Shown: positions 24,235 to 31,501 of the stretch, piece by piece
How the letters are laid out: each line of letters starts with the position of its first letter
Numbering within the stretch: the first letter of the stretch is position 1
Origin: a virus
Length of the DNA: 45,051 nt
IMG/VR virus record: IMGVR_UViG_3300046459_000765
Span: 1 to 45,051 of that record
Direction: 5' to 3' (one strand)
Translations under genes and position numbers: made by a program
Notes under the pieces: model-generated
What the model was told of the DNA's origin: nothing
The model's database searches: none
What the model saw: the letters and a program-made list of their open reading frames with translations, nothing else

Positions 24235-24374
24235 GGCGCACCCCATACGCAAAGCAGCAGCGCTGCGCCAACGAAAAAGACGGCAGCCAGCGCTGCCGCG
24301 CACTTGATGGCCAGGAGGAACCCAAAGCCGATGCAGACCCCAAGGCAGATGCGATAGACGGAGTCGAGGCTCAT
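24231..24374 (-). CDS. Small two-helix membrane protein, 47 aa
   Basis: 47 residues, nearly all hydrophobic: two membrane helices (about 8-22 with LGVCIGFGFLLAI, and 26-44 with ALAAVFFVGAALLLCV) joined by a KCAA turn. ATGA with the upstream gene and GTGA with the downstream gene show it is part of the operon. The topology would fit a small holin-like or accessory membrane protein, without further evidence. Confidence 0.68.
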   Translation of the reverse strand: MSLDSVYRICLGVCIGFGFLLAIKCAAALAAVFFVGAALLLCVWGAP

Positions 24375-24553
24375 CGGAGTCCAGGGGTTCGGGGTTTGTT
24401 GCCGCCGGCCGCGACCTTGGGTCGCTTGCTCAGGCGGGCTTTCGTTCCGACCGTGTCCGCAAGCGCGGCGTCGGAAAAACCGGCGCGGCCTTGCTTGATG
24501 CGGCCGAAGGCATCGCGCGCCGCTTGTGTCCGGCGCATGGTGTTCTTATTCAC
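24371..24553 (-). CDS. Small basic protein, 60 aa
   Basis: GTG start (24553) placed so that the first codons overlap the end of the preceding gene. Basic protein with MRRTQAARDAFGRIKQGRAG at its start and a Pro/Lys-rich tail (RLSKRPKVAAGGNK). Probably nucleic acid binding by charge alone; no family recognised. Confidence 0.65.
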   Translation of the reverse strand: MNKNTMRRTQAARDAFGRIKQGRAGFSDAALADTVGTKARLSKRPKVAAGGNKPRTPGLR

Positions 24554-24671
24554 GTTCGCTCTTTCTGTTTTCGGCGCGGCTGTAGCGACGTGCCGAGGGT
24601 TTCACTTTGGTGACCGGGGACATCGTGCCCCAGGTCTTACGAATCTTCGGTGCTTTGGGCTTATTCTTCAC
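24546..24671 (-). CDS. Small basic phage protein, 41 aa
   Basis: 41 residues from GTG24671: begins VKNKPKAPKIRKTWG, then SPVTKVKPSARRYSR. The K-T-W-G / P-V-T-K-V-K-P-S / RYSR pattern resembles a small basic protein I associate with many phages, usually missed because of its size. The excellent promoter upstream places the transcription start at the GTG itself, so the GTG would be the first codon of a leaderless message. It overlaps the next gene by 8 bases. Confidence 0.7.
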   Translation of the reverse strand: MKNKPKAPKIRKTWGTMSPVTKVKPSARRYSRAENRKSERE

Positions 24672-24677
24672 GCCCGC

Positions 24678-24706
24678 ATTCTAGCACGTCCCCCGCGCTT
24701 TGTCAA
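24678..24706 (-). promoter_or_regulatory. Strong sigma-70-like promoter TTGACA-N17-TAGAAT
   Basis: TTGACA (24706-24701), exactly 17 bases, TAGAAT (24683-24678). The start codon GTG24671 begins 7 bases after the -10 hexamer, where transcription should start. Best canonical promoter in the window. Confidence 0.85.
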
Positions 24707-24709
24707 ATT

Positions 24710-24887
24710 TTGGTGACCCCCCGCCGATTTCCACGGCTCCTGGCAGACCGTTTTTGGGCAGCCGGTCCTGGCTATCATTCCTCGTCGAAGGCGCCTTCTT
24801 CGGGGCGCGCGTCCGACAGTGCCGGGCAAGAAATCCCCGGCCCAGGGGTCAAAATCAGTCTAGCATTCCTCCCTCCGCCCGTCCACG
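24710..24887 (-). other. Non-coding gap with small palindromes
   Basis: No convincing gene between the promoter at 24678-24706 and the terminator at 24888-24929. It holds a 12-bp perfect palindrome (GAAGGCGCCTTC, 24787-24798) and a 6-bp hairpin GCCGGG/CCCGGC with a 9-base loop (24821-24841). These could be part of transcript 3' processing or a protein-binding site; nothing more can be said. Confidence 0.4.
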
Positions 24888-24929
24888 AAAAAAGCGGGCC
24901 GAGGGGAAGAACGTGAACCCCCGGCCCGC
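24888..24929 (-). terminator. Rho-independent terminator
   Basis: On the minus strand, GCGGGCCGGGGG pairs with CCCCTCGGCCCGC (one unpaired T) around an ~11-base loop and is followed by TTTTTT (24893-24888). It lies just after the stop of the SSB-like gene and is the clearest terminator in the window. Confidence 0.85.
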
Positions 24930-24945
24930 CCGTGGCGAGCGGCGC

Positions 24946-25752
24946 TTACTGCGCGCCGATGATTGCTTTGATGAACCCTTGGAAGAGGTCACCATTCTTC
25001 GTCGAGGCCCGCAGCTTCGGTTCGAAGTAATAGTTGTCGTCCTTGGACTGCTTGGTCGTGGTCAGCGTCCAGGAGTGCGTGAGGTATCCCTTCCGAAGGG
25101 AACCGATTTTCTTCTGCGTGCGGATGGCCTTGGCACCCTTGGTGTAGGCCGAGCCCTTCATGCCCCAGAGCGCGAGCGTGAAGTAGCGCGAAGGCTGCCC
25201 TTCGACCTCGAACACATACGGGAAGTCCAGCTGGTCCGGGTCCGCGTAGAAGTCCGGCTTCTCCACGAGGAGGAGCGCAGTGGCGAGCGTCTGGAAGTAG
25301 CGCAGCGGGCTCCCGCTGGACTTCGAGGCGTCCCATTCCTTCCAGCTCAGCGTGCCGTTGTGCTTGACCACTTCGGACTCGCTGTTGACGAGCAGACCCT
25401 GCTTGCCGCCGGGCAGCTTCTCCGCGTATTGCAGCGGACGAAAGCCGATGACCGTGAGGTTGAGCGGGGGCGTGCCCTTGTCCGTCTTGCTCTCGGGCGT
25501 GTGGATGACGTTTTGCGACGCCAACAGGATGGACCCGGGGTCGAAGCCCTGTTCGGTGGCCAGCTTGCCGACGAACTGGACGATGTTGATTCGCGGGAAG
25601 ACGATGTCTTCGTAGCGAATGTTGTCCTCATCGAAAAAGCCGGGGGTGGCTTCGCGGGTGGCGACTTCAGTTGACGCGGCCGGCGTCTCGGGTGCCGGGG
25701 GAACCGGCGTCGTGGTATCTTCCACGCCTTCTTTGACAAAACTCATGTTCAT
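24946..25752 (-). CDS. Probable single-stranded DNA-binding protein
   Basis: 268 residues. An acidic/Pro-rich N-terminus (1-40) is followed by a beta-rich core (about 45-260) with alternating hydrophobic strands and aromatic residues, for example VFPRINIVQFVG, PYVFEVEGQPSRYFTLALWG and HSWTLTTT. It lacks a classical acidic C-tail. It sits directly after a Cas4-like nuclease (with an AP2-HNH gene between) and has its own strong terminator. Both are typical for the highly expressed SSB of a phage replication module. The SSB call is from context and composition; no diagnostic motif exists. Confidence 0.55.
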   Translation of the reverse strand: MNMSFVKEGVEDTTTPVPPAPETPAASTEVATREATPGFFDEDNIRYEDIVFPRINIVQFVGKLATEQGFDPGSILLASQNVIHTPESKTDKGTPPLNLTVIGFRPLQYAEKLPGGKQGLLVNSESEVVKHNGTLSWKEWDASKSSGSPLRYFQTLATALLLVEKPDFYADPDQLDFPYVFEVEGQPSRYFTLALWGMKGSAYTKGAKAIRTQKKIGSLRKGYLTHSWTLTTTKQSKDDNYYFEPKLRASTKNGDLFQGFIKAIIGAQ

Positions 25753-26267
25753 GGTTTTTGGATTTTTGGTTGCGGTTTGCTAATGGGAAAATTCAAGCAA
25801 GCGAACTCCCCAAAGTATTTCAACGCGGCGGCATCATAAGCGCGCGCCGCCACCTCGGGTTCCGAAAAGGTCCCCAGATATTCGGTTCGGTCGCCGACCT
25901 TTATTTGGGCGCGCCACTTCCCCCTAATTAGATAGGCTCCTTTAAAGGGGTGTGGCGAAGATTTTCTACGGGCGCAGTTTGTGCCGTTCTGGGCCTTCGT
26001 TGCCCAGCGCAAATTTGCTCTCCGGTTATCGAGGGTGTCCCGATTGCGGTGGTCAATTATGTCCCCGGGGTCCGCCTCAGCCACCAACCGGTGCAGATAC
26101 ACTTGGCGATGCGCCTTTCGGCCCCCAGAATTCCTCACTGCATACCACAGCCCTCCTGGAGTTTTTTGTTTCGCGAACCACCGGAACCCGCGCACCAGTT
26201 CAAGGTCGAAGAAGTCGATAACAGTCACCTTCCCGCGGGACAGTGGCAAGAACACCTCAGCGCTCAT
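25749..26267 (-). CDS. HNH endonuclease with AP2 domain
   Basis: 172 residues. VFLPLSRGKVTVIDFFDLE and FRWFA at the N-terminus, HNH core YLHRLVAEADPGDIIDHRN, then DNRRANLRWATKAQN (about 55-90). AP2 domain at about 105-160: FKGAYLIRGKWRAQIKV, YLGTFSEPEVAARAYD, FGEFACLNF. It is inserted between the Cas4-like nuclease and the SSB-like gene with ATGA overlaps on both sides, so it travels in the operon rather than in an intron. Confidence 0.92.
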   Translation of the reverse strand: MSAEVFLPLSRGKVTVIDFFDLELVRGFRWFAKQKTPGGLWYAVRNSGGRKAHRQVYLHRLVAEADPGDIIDHRNRDTLDNRRANLRWATKAQNGTNCARRKSSPHPFKGAYLIRGKWRAQIKVGDRTEYLGTFSEPEVAARAYDAAALKYFGEFACLNFPISKPQPKIQKP

Positions 26268-27445
26268 TTCGCCTCCTTTTTCTTGGTGTCCATGCGGAGA
26301 TACGCGAAAGGCTCCGACTCCTCCACCAGCCCGGCCTCCAAAATTATCCTCCCGAACTCCTCGACGGTATCTTCTTTCGAGCCTCGCGGGGCCGCAACAG
26401 AAATTAACTTTTCCACCGGGCCGAGCGGCACCTCAAAAAGGGCTTCCAGAAGCGGCCACTGGTCCTCCGGCAGGAACTCCTTCGCCGTCTCGACCAGTTC
26501 GCGCGCCTTGCGGACGGAGCGCTTAACCGACGAGACGAGCCGATACCCCTCAGGGACAAACTTGTCGTCCATGATGGTCTTCTGCGTCGCCTGCGCGCGA
26601 TAGGCCTCAGCCCAGGCCTTGAGGACCATCGCGAGTTGCAGCCCGAGGCCCACGTCTTTCGGGTCGAGCATCATCGAGGGCGTCAGATTTTTCGGCACGT
26701 CGATGGGACGATACTTGCGACCGACGTGTAGTGCCAACTCCGCCACCTTGGGACAGGTGCCCAGCGCTCCGCAAAAACTGCATGCGGAGACGCTTGGGCG
26801 TGCCGTCAAAAAGTCTCCCGCACGCTTGGCTTCTATCGCCCTATGCACAACGGTTTTGATGCGCAAGAGGAGTGCGAGCGCGTTGGTCATATCGAAGGTG
26901 TGTTGGTCCACCTCGTCGCGATACGGGAGTAGGAAGGTCACCGTCACGTCGCGCAGCGTCGGGTATTTCTTGAACAGCCCGAGCGCGTAGGACACGCCTT
27001 GCAAATTATTCGAGGCCTCCTCCACGGCATGCTGGCCCATCTTATAGTCCACCAGCTCGCCGTGCAGGCCGTCCGCGGTGACCAGACCCCAGTCCATGAA
27101 GCCGGCCGTTGTGCCGAGGAACTTGCTGCGGGAGCGAAGCGGCGGCGGGTCATTCGCCCAGATTACTTCATCGTCCACCGGGAGGTATTGCTCGTTCAGG
27201 ACCGTGGCGCCGGGGAACTTGCTCGCGAGGTCATCACAGAACGCCTTGCACTGGGCGACCGCGGCTGCCTGGGCATCAGACAACCGCGGGTCGTCCAGAC
27301 CTTTTTCCGCCGCGTCGTGTTGCAGCGTGCCCGCCTCCGCCGCCTCGTTGGTGCCCCCGGACGGGGTCCAGCACGGGCAAGCCTCCCGAGCCTGTAGCGT
27401 GCTCGGGGAGTAGGGGTGATGGACTCGGGTTGCTGCGTTGCTCAT
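26264..27445 (-). CDS. Cas4/RecB-like PD-(D/E)XK nuclease (DUF2800-like)
   Basis: 393 residues. The N-terminus has YSPSTLQAREACPCW. The nuclease core is at about 115-145: GTTAGFMDWG (Asp), then GELVDYKMG with the E-x-V-D-Y-K metal/catalytic motif. A Q-x2-x-Y helix follows (NNLQGVSYALGLF). A later Cys cluster (CSFCGALGTCP, near 235) together with CPCW could hold a Fe-S cluster, as in Cas4/AddB-type enzymes. The expected role is 5' or 3' resection during recombination-dependent replication. A class I promoter element ends 6 bases before the ATG. Confidence 0.82.
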   Translation of the reverse strand: MSNAATRVHHPYSPSTLQAREACPCWTPSGGTNEAAEAGTLQHDAAEKGLDDPRLSDAQAAAVAQCKAFCDDLASKFPGATVLNEQYLPVDDEVIWANDPPPLRSRSKFLGTTAGFMDWGLVTADGLHGELVDYKMGQHAVEEASNNLQGVSYALGLFKKYPTLRDVTVTFLLPYRDEVDQHTFDMTNALALLLRIKTVVHRAIEAKRAGDFLTARPSVSACSFCGALGTCPKVAELALHVGRKYRPIDVPKNLTPSMMLDPKDVGLGLQLAMVLKAWAEAYRAQATQKTIMDDKFVPEGYRLVSSVKRSVRKARELVETAKEFLPEDQWPLLEALFEVPLGPVEKLISVAAPRGSKEDTVEEFGRIILEAGLVEESEPFAYLRMDTKKKEAK

Positions 27446-27451
27446 TACATC

Positions 27452-27483
27452 TATCCCAGTGTGGGGTTTTCGAAAAATGTCAA
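27452..27483 (-). promoter_or_regulatory. Class I repeated promoter element, site B
   Basis: TTGACA (27483-27478), 13 bases, CCACACTGGGATA (27464-27452), 6 bases to ATG27445 of the Cas4-like gene. It also overlaps the last codons and stop of the gene at 27480. Confidence 0.75.
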
Positions 27484-27665
27484 GAGCCCATTACCCTCTT
27501 GTGCATTTTCTGATGGCTAGGCTTGAAGTCGGGGTTGTGTTCCACCGCATTCAGCAGGCGCTTCTGGGCCTCCGCTTTCGCCTTGGTCGTGTGCTTGGCT
27601 TTGACACCGCCGGGCGTCCGCACAGAATACGAACCACCCTTTTGCTTTTTGATTTTTACAGGCAT
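27480..27665 (-). CDS. Small basic protein, 61 aa
   Basis: Lys-rich: KIKKQKGGSYSVRTPGGVKAK followed by HTTKAKAEAQKRLLNAVEHN. The pattern G-x-Y-x-V-x-T-P-x-G-V-K-A-K, then T-T-K-A-K-A, then RLLNAV looks like a small conserved phage protein of unknown role. It overlaps the previous gene by 10 bases and runs into promoter site B at its 3' end. Confidence 0.72.
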   Translation of the reverse strand: MPVKIKKQKGGSYSVRTPGGVKAKHTTKAKAEAQKRLLNAVEHNPDFKPSHQKMHKRVMGS

Positions 27666-27889
27666 TGGTCATTCACCTCCTCTTCGAAATACGGTCCGGA
27701 CATCCAGTGGATGTCTCGGTAAGTTGTCAGCCGTTCGGGCTCTATGCGCCGACGCCAGCGTCGCAGGAACTTCGTCCTTCGCTTGCGCGACCAGCCGGCG
27801 CGCAGCTGTCCCGGACGGAAAAGCAGCCCCGCCTCTTCGGTGGTGACGCACCACGCGGTGTTCAGCCGCCTAGTATTCAAGGCAGGCAT
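27656..27889 (-). CDS. Hypothetical Arg-rich protein, 77 aa
   Basis: Start at ATG27889 (MPALNTRRLNTAWC). Strongly basic centre (SRKRRTKFLRRWRRRIEP) and acidic C-terminus (FEEEVND). No family recognised. It overlaps the AP2-HNH gene by 13 bases; the longer open frame upstream lies inside that gene and is rejected. Confidence 0.62.
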   Translation of the reverse strand: MPALNTRRLNTAWCVTTEEAGLLFRPGQLRAGWSRKRRTKFLRRWRRRIEPERLTTYRDIHWMSGPYFEEEVNDQCL

Positions 27890-28365
27890 GATGGAAAATT
27901 CGGTCGAGCGAACTCGCCGAAATGCTGGACAGCGGCCCTGTCGTAAGCCCGCGCCGCTTGAGTTATCGTTTCGAACACCCCAAGATGCTGATGTTTTCCG
28001 TTCACCCGGATTTCGGCTCGCCACTTGGCTCCGCACACCGCCACACCTTTATATGGATGCCGGGCGCCCGCGTATCGCTTCGCGTTCGCGATGTTCTGAG
28101 AGTTATTAGCTAGCCGGAGGTTTTCTTTTCGGTTGTCGAGAGGATTTTGATTCTTGTGGTCCACGCGCTGTCCCGGGGTTGCCCCGAGAATTTCGCGGTG
28201 CATTTTTATTGTGACTCCCGCACGAACCGTCTGGGCATACCCGGTGTAAGGCGTTCCATTTTTCCGAACGCCGCCTGCATAAATCCAGTTCCACGCGACG
28301 ATGCGTTCGTAGTCATCGTCGTCCACGAGCGCGACCCTATTTTGCGTGAGGGGAATTTCTTTCAC
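27877..28365 (-). CDS. HNH endonuclease with AP2 domain
   Basis: 162 residues. EIPLTQNRVALVDDDDYERI and WNWIYA at the N-terminus, then HNH core MHREILGATPGQRVDHKN, DNRKENLRLANNSQN (about 55-90). AP2 domain: YKGVAVCGAKWRAEIRV, HLGVFETITQAARAYD, FGEFARPNF. Third member of the family in this window. ATGA overlap with the secreted protein gene upstream. Confidence 0.92.
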   Translation of the reverse strand: MKEIPLTQNRVALVDDDDYERIVAWNWIYAGGVRKNGTPYTGYAQTVRAGVTIKMHREILGATPGQRVDHKNQNPLDNRKENLRLANNSQNIANAKRYAGARHPYKGVAVCGAKWRAEIRVNGKHQHLGVFETITQAARAYDRAAVQHFGEFARPNFPSCLP

Positions 28366-28907
28366 ATCAGTATCTTCAGCACCTCGATGGCACCTTCGTA
28401 GATGCTGCCTTCAACGGGGCACAGTCGTCCATTCTGGGGCTCGAAGAAAAACCACTGGCCGTCGTCCCGCAGGATGACGTTGATGGCATGGTAGCCTTGG
28501 GCATACGGCTCCCCCGCGGAGAGGGGATACGGGCCGTCCAGCTTAACAAAAGCCACCGCCATCGTCGGCGCTCCCCGCCGGCCGGCAGTGTGCCGCACTC
28601 CCCAGACGTTTGCCCAGTGGTAGGCTTCGAAAGCAAAAGAGTCACAATCCCACGCCTCCGGAATATACGGAAAAGGCTCGCGGCGCGCCTTGATAAAGGC
28701 GAGCATCTCGTCGATTTCCGATTGTGTGGGCGCGAAGTAATACGAGTCCATCGGGCCATTCTGCACCTCCAGATTTTTGCACGCCTCGGGCCAGAGCAGC
28801 GTGTTCATCGAGTCCCAAACAGTGAACCATGGGAGGACAGATGGGGAAGGGTTTTCGTCGGCGAAGATTGTCGCCGCCGCCAGCAGGAGAATTGCAATCA
28901 ATTTCAC
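28362..28907 (-). CDS. Secreted transglutaminase-like cysteine protein
   Basis: 181 residues from GTG28907. Signal peptide (hydrophobic 3-15, probable cleavage after IFA). The possible catalytic set is C88 in WDCDSFAFEAYHW, H140 in GYHAINVIL and an acidic position in FFFEPQNG (E156). The D-C-D-x-F-A, then H-A-x-N, then E-P-Q order is known from phage and bacterial transglutaminase-like cysteine peptidases. It would act in the envelope or outside the cell. It may be a lysis or superinfection factor; this is inference. A weak promoter precedes it. Confidence 0.75.
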   Translation of the reverse strand: MKLIAILLLAAATIFADENPSPSVLPWFTVWDSMNTLLWPEACKNLEVQNGPMDSYYFAPTQSEIDEMLAFIKARREPFPYIPEAWDCDSFAFEAYHWANVWGVRHTAGRRGAPTMAVAFVKLDGPYPLSAGEPYAQGYHAINVILRDDGQWFFFEPQNGRLCPVEGSIYEGAIEVLKILM

Positions 28908-28912
28908 GTTCT

Positions 28913-28947
28913 ATCATAAGAAGTGGTGACGCAATTCGATTTGTCAA
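28913..28947 (-). promoter_or_regulatory. Possible promoter before secreted cysteine protein
   Basis: TATGAT (28918-28913) ends 5 bases before GTG28907, but the TTGACA at 28947-28942 is 23 bases away, too far for a normal spacer. The TTGACA overlaps the stop of the SprT-like gene. Confidence 0.35.
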
Positions 28948-29288
28948 CGGGCTTTTTTGCACAGCCGGCGGAGGTCGGCATACACGTAGTCGTCCATCAT
29001 CCGATGCAGAATGTCGATGTGTAGCGCGAACCATAGCCGCTTATGGTTCTGGTGTTCCAGGTGCGCCAGCTCGTGGGCCATGGTGTCGATGATTTGGTAG
29101 GCGATGGGCCGGTCGCCGTTTCGCCGCAACTGAATGCGGATTCGCCCGTCGCTGGAGCAGTCGCCGTAAAAGTTTTTGTGCGGCGCCATCCGCCCCACCT
29201 TACGCAGCGGCAAACCGAACTCGCGCGCGTAAACGTGCAGCGTGCGACGGACGTAGCGCCACAGCTCAGCGTCGGATGGTTTTGACAT
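28944..29288 (-). CDS. SprT/YgjP-like zinc metallopeptidase
   Basis: 114 residues. The zinc motif is HELAH (72-76) followed by H82 in LEHQNHKRLWFALH. This HExxH-x5-H spacing with a Trp-Phe nearby is typical of YgjP (DUF45) and SprT-like minigluzincins. Two strands upstream (IRIQL) fit the fold. SprT-like enzymes can act on DNA-protein crosslinks; the phage substrate is unknown. It is cytoplasmic, with no signal peptide. It overlaps the upstream gene by 23 bases. Confidence 0.8.
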   Translation of the reverse strand: MSKPSDAELWRYVRRTLHVYAREFGLPLRKVGRMAPHKNFYGDCSSDGRIRIQLRRNGDRPIAYQIIDTMAHELAHLEHQNHKRLWFALHIDILHRMMDDYVYADLRRLCKKAR

Positions 29289-29688
29289 AACGGTGCTTGT
29301 GGTCGTAGAGTCGGCCGCTGTCGGCGTCGTAGTAACCGGCCGGCGGTGCGATGCGCGCGTTGCGGTCCTCGGGGTCCCACTTGGGCCACAGCTTTTCCAT
29401 CAGCCACGCGGACGGGAAAAGGATGGCGAGGCATTCCTTCGGGTTCGGCCACTTGGCGTAACGCCGACGGAATTCCTTGAGGCGCGCCCAGGGCGTCGCC
29501 GGCCGGATGCGGGACTTCGGTGCAGGCACGCGCTCGCGGTCCGTCCGGTGCGCCTCGGCCAACAGCTCGTCGAGCTGGTCCGCGGGCGGCTTGTGCGCGC
29601 TACTTGCGCGCGGCAGGCGGTCGTAGTAGCCGCGCTCGCGGTCCCGCTGTGCGCGTGACTTGAACTTGGATTTGAGCCAGGAGAACAT
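29266..29688 (-). CDS. Hypothetical basic protein, 140 aa
   Basis: Charged N-terminus (MFSWLKSKFKSRAQRDRERG) and a region with PWARLKEFRRRYAKWPNPKECL. The C-terminus reads AGYYDADSGRLYDHKHRYVK, a pattern like short cell-wall or virion tail sequences. No known domain. The last codons overlap the SprT-like gene start. Confidence 0.68.
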   Translation of the reverse strand: MFSWLKSKFKSRAQRDRERGYYDRLPRASSAHKPPADQLDELLAEAHRTDRERVPAPKSRIRPATPWARLKEFRRRYAKWPNPKECLAILFPSAWLMEKLWPKWDPEDRNARIAPPAGYYDADSGRLYDHKHRYVKTIRR

Positions 29689-29689
29689 A

Positions 29690-30640
29690 TTACTTGGTGG
29701 TCAGTTCGTTGATGACTTTCGTGGCCGCACCTTTCCGCGGCCGGTCGTCCACCAGCGTCCCGCACGCGTGCGCGTCCAGGATGATGGCGAAGCAGGCCAT
29801 GGCATGTGCGGCGTGCGGCTGGTTGCTCTCCGAGTCGTTGTCTTCTCCATCGAGGATTTGCAGCAGGTGCCGCCAAGCCGCGGACAGATAGACCGTCAGC
29901 TTCACAGGCGTCGCAGGATTGCGCCAATTGAAAGGCGTGTATTTCTTCGCGCCCAGCTCCATGACGCGTGACAGATAGACCAGCGACGCGGTCGGAATGA
30001 GCGTCATCGGCGGCTTCTTCATGCCGAGCACGTCCTTGGGGTTCGTGCCGACCGCCACTGCCGGCGCGGTGTCGTTCGGGATTTGCAGGAACGGTCCGCC
30101 GCCCAGGTGGACGGAAAAATACTCCAGCCGCTTCGCGCCGCGCCAGTCAAACACTGCCTTCTCGGCGGTCGCCCCCTTGGATTTCTCGTAGCCCGGGAGC
30201 GCGACGTAGCCGGCACAGCCCATGATGGCCTTGAGGTCACGGCGGACGACCTGCTCCGCGTCCATGCCCTCAGGATACATAGTGAAGTCGTGGTCCGGTT
30301 GCAATGCGTCTACGTTGAAGCCGTCCAGACGGTCCAGCTCGGCGGGATTCACCGGCGTGTAGCCGCAGTCGTGGAGCTTCGCGGCCATTTCGTAGAACGC
30401 CGGGAAGTTGTATTTCTTATGCCCCCGCATCGGTCCGAGGATGTAGATAGCCAAGGGGTTCACCGTCGGCGGAAGCTCCAGCGAGTCGTTGCCATTCGTG
30501 GAACCACTCGGTGTGGGTCCAGTCGGCGTGGCCGGCGCGACGCCACACGTCGCCTTGACCTGTTGGATGATTCGATTCAGCTCCGCAAAAGTCCGCGGGC
30601 CTTTTTCCGTCTGTGCGATGTCTTCGATGCTCATGTTCAT
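29690..30640 (-). CDS. DUF4406 / dATP-dGTP diphosphohydrolase-like fusion
   Basis: 316 residues. The N-terminal part (62-165) is a DUF4406/nucleoside 2-deoxyribosyltransferase-like fold: YILGPMRGHKKYNFPAFYEM, then GYTPVNPAELDR. The C-terminal part (about 200-305) looks like the N-terminal dATP/dGTP diphosphohydrolase domain (DUF5664): KDVLGMKKPPMTLIP, VMELGAKKY, FNWRNPA, WRHLLQILDGEDNDSESN and HAAHAMACFAIILDA with clustered acidic metal ligands. Expected substrates are deoxynucleotides, so it probably reshapes the dNTP pool or supports modified bases. No PurZ gene is present. TAATG overlap with the gene upstream. Confidence 0.78.
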   Translation of the reverse strand: MNMSIEDIAQTEKGPRTFAELNRIIQQVKATCGVAPATPTGPTPSGSTNGNDSLELPPTVNPLAIYILGPMRGHKKYNFPAFYEMAAKLHDCGYTPVNPAELDRLDGFNVDALQPDHDFTMYPEGMDAEQVVRRDLKAIMGCAGYVALPGYEKSKGATAEKAVFDWRGAKRLEYFSVHLGGGPFLQIPNDTAPAVAVGTNPKDVLGMKKPPMTLIPTASLVYLSRVMELGAKKYTPFNWRNPATPVKLTVYLSAAWRHLLQILDGEDNDSESNQPHAAHAMACFAIILDAHACGTLVDDRPRKGAATKVINELTTK

Positions 30641-30825
30641 TAGTGGGTTGGTCCGACGATTTCATTGATAGAATTTGGTTCATCGCCCCGGGGACGGTCA
30701 TAGTCCGAAGGCGCCACGGTCGGTTCGAGGGCGGAAAAACCGGGGCGGGCCAGCGCACGCGCGCGTTCGGCCCCCTTGGCTTCAGAGATAATTCTGCGCA
30801 GCTCACGATAGAATTCTCGGTTCAT
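30640..30825 (-). CDS. Small hypothetical protein, 61 aa
   Basis: MNREFYRELRRIISEAKGAE start, basic helix then Pro/acidic tail. TAATG overlap with the fusion gene downstream shows coupling. No recognised motif. A 33-base AT-richer gap lies upstream of its ATG. Confidence 0.65.
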   Translation of the reverse strand: MNREFYRELRRIISEAKGAERARALARPGFSALEPTVAPSDYDRPRGDEPNSINEIVGPTH

Positions 30826-30858
30826 TTTGAAATTGAATTGGGTCCGATTCGAATTTCA

Positions 30859-31254
30859 TTAACCGACTTTTTGCAGCCGGCGCAGGCGTGCCGTGCGGGT
30901 GTCCCTTTTGGCCGGCGTCCGGGTCCGTTTCACGATAAGACCTTGAACCAGAGCCAGTTGCCGTTCCCAGGTCGCGCGGTCGCGGGCAACTGCTTGGTCG
31001 ATGACCGACCCGGCGCCGCCGTGTTCCGCAATGAGACGGTCACAATTTGCCAGGAGCCGCTTGAGGTGCGTTTGTTGCCGTCCCAGGTAGGACAGCGGCC
31101 GGGCTTCCAGGCGCGCGAGAAAAGCGGTCTCGGTGTAGCGCGAGGGGAGCAGATATCGCGGCGTCCGCTTAGCCGCCTTGCGTGCTGTCGCGCGGTGTTG
31201 CTGGCGCGTCAGGCGCAGGCTCGGGATTCGTTCTTCGTTGTGCTTCGTGTTCAT
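30859..31254 (-). CDS. Hypothetical basic protein, 131 aa
   Basis: Start at ATG31254 (MNTKHNEERIPSLRLTRQQH). Arg/Ala-rich helical protein with a central QQTHLKRLLANCDRLIAEHGG segment, the kind of helix pair seen in small nucleic acid-binding proteins. It overlaps the upstream gene by 86 bases in another frame, so the true start may be later, though no other ATG is available. Confidence 0.62.
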   Translation of the reverse strand: MNTKHNEERIPSLRLTRQQHRATARKAAKRTPRYLLPSRYTETAFLARLEARPLSYLGRQQTHLKRLLANCDRLIAEHGGAGSVIDQAVARDRATWERQLALVQGLIVKRTRTPAKRDTRTARLRRLQKVG

Positions 31255-31501
31255 CGTTCTTTTGTGTGTTGGCCATGGCCACCGCGTTGGCGCATATCTC
31301 ACAAAAGTGATACATCGCCCCGGTGACCGAATCTTTTATGACGACGCGCCGCACTTCCAGGTCCGCGGCGGCGGTCGCAAGTGTGGCCTCGGCGTCCGCG
31401 AAATACGAGACGGGCCGGGCCGTCGTCAAATACTTCAGCCGGTTGCAAGTCGGGTCGCACTCGATATGCCAACGGCAAAGTCGGTTGTAACAAAACTTCA
31501 T
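31169..31501 (-). CDS. Small Cys-rich protein, 110 aa
   Basis: From ATG31501 (MKFCYNRLC), which forms ATGA with the gene upstream. Cysteines in CYNRLC, CDPTC and CEIC could bind zinc. A Pro/Asn/Glu-rich disordered tail (residues 85-110) overlaps the next gene in another frame. Function unknown. Confidence 0.65.
   Translation of the reverse strand: MKFCYNRLCRWHIECDPTCNRLKYLTTARPVSYFADAEATLATAAADLEVRRVVIKDSVTGAMYHFCEICANAVAMANTQKNDEHEAQRRTNPEPAPDAPATPRDSTQGG

Noticed and set aside
24703-24945. Structured RNA or tRNA in the non-coding gap
   Set aside because: Two small hairpins and a terminator are visible, but no cloverleaf or known RNA pattern.
26264-27445. Cas4-like nuclease as evidence of a phage CRISPR system
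   Set aside because: No repeats, Cas1 or effector genes are present. Cas4-like nucleases are common in phage recombination modules.
29690-30640. Full 2-aminoadenine (Z-genome) pathway
   Set aside because: Only the diphosphohydrolase-like part is visible. No PurZ-like adenylosuccinate synthetase or matching polymerase signature was found in the window.
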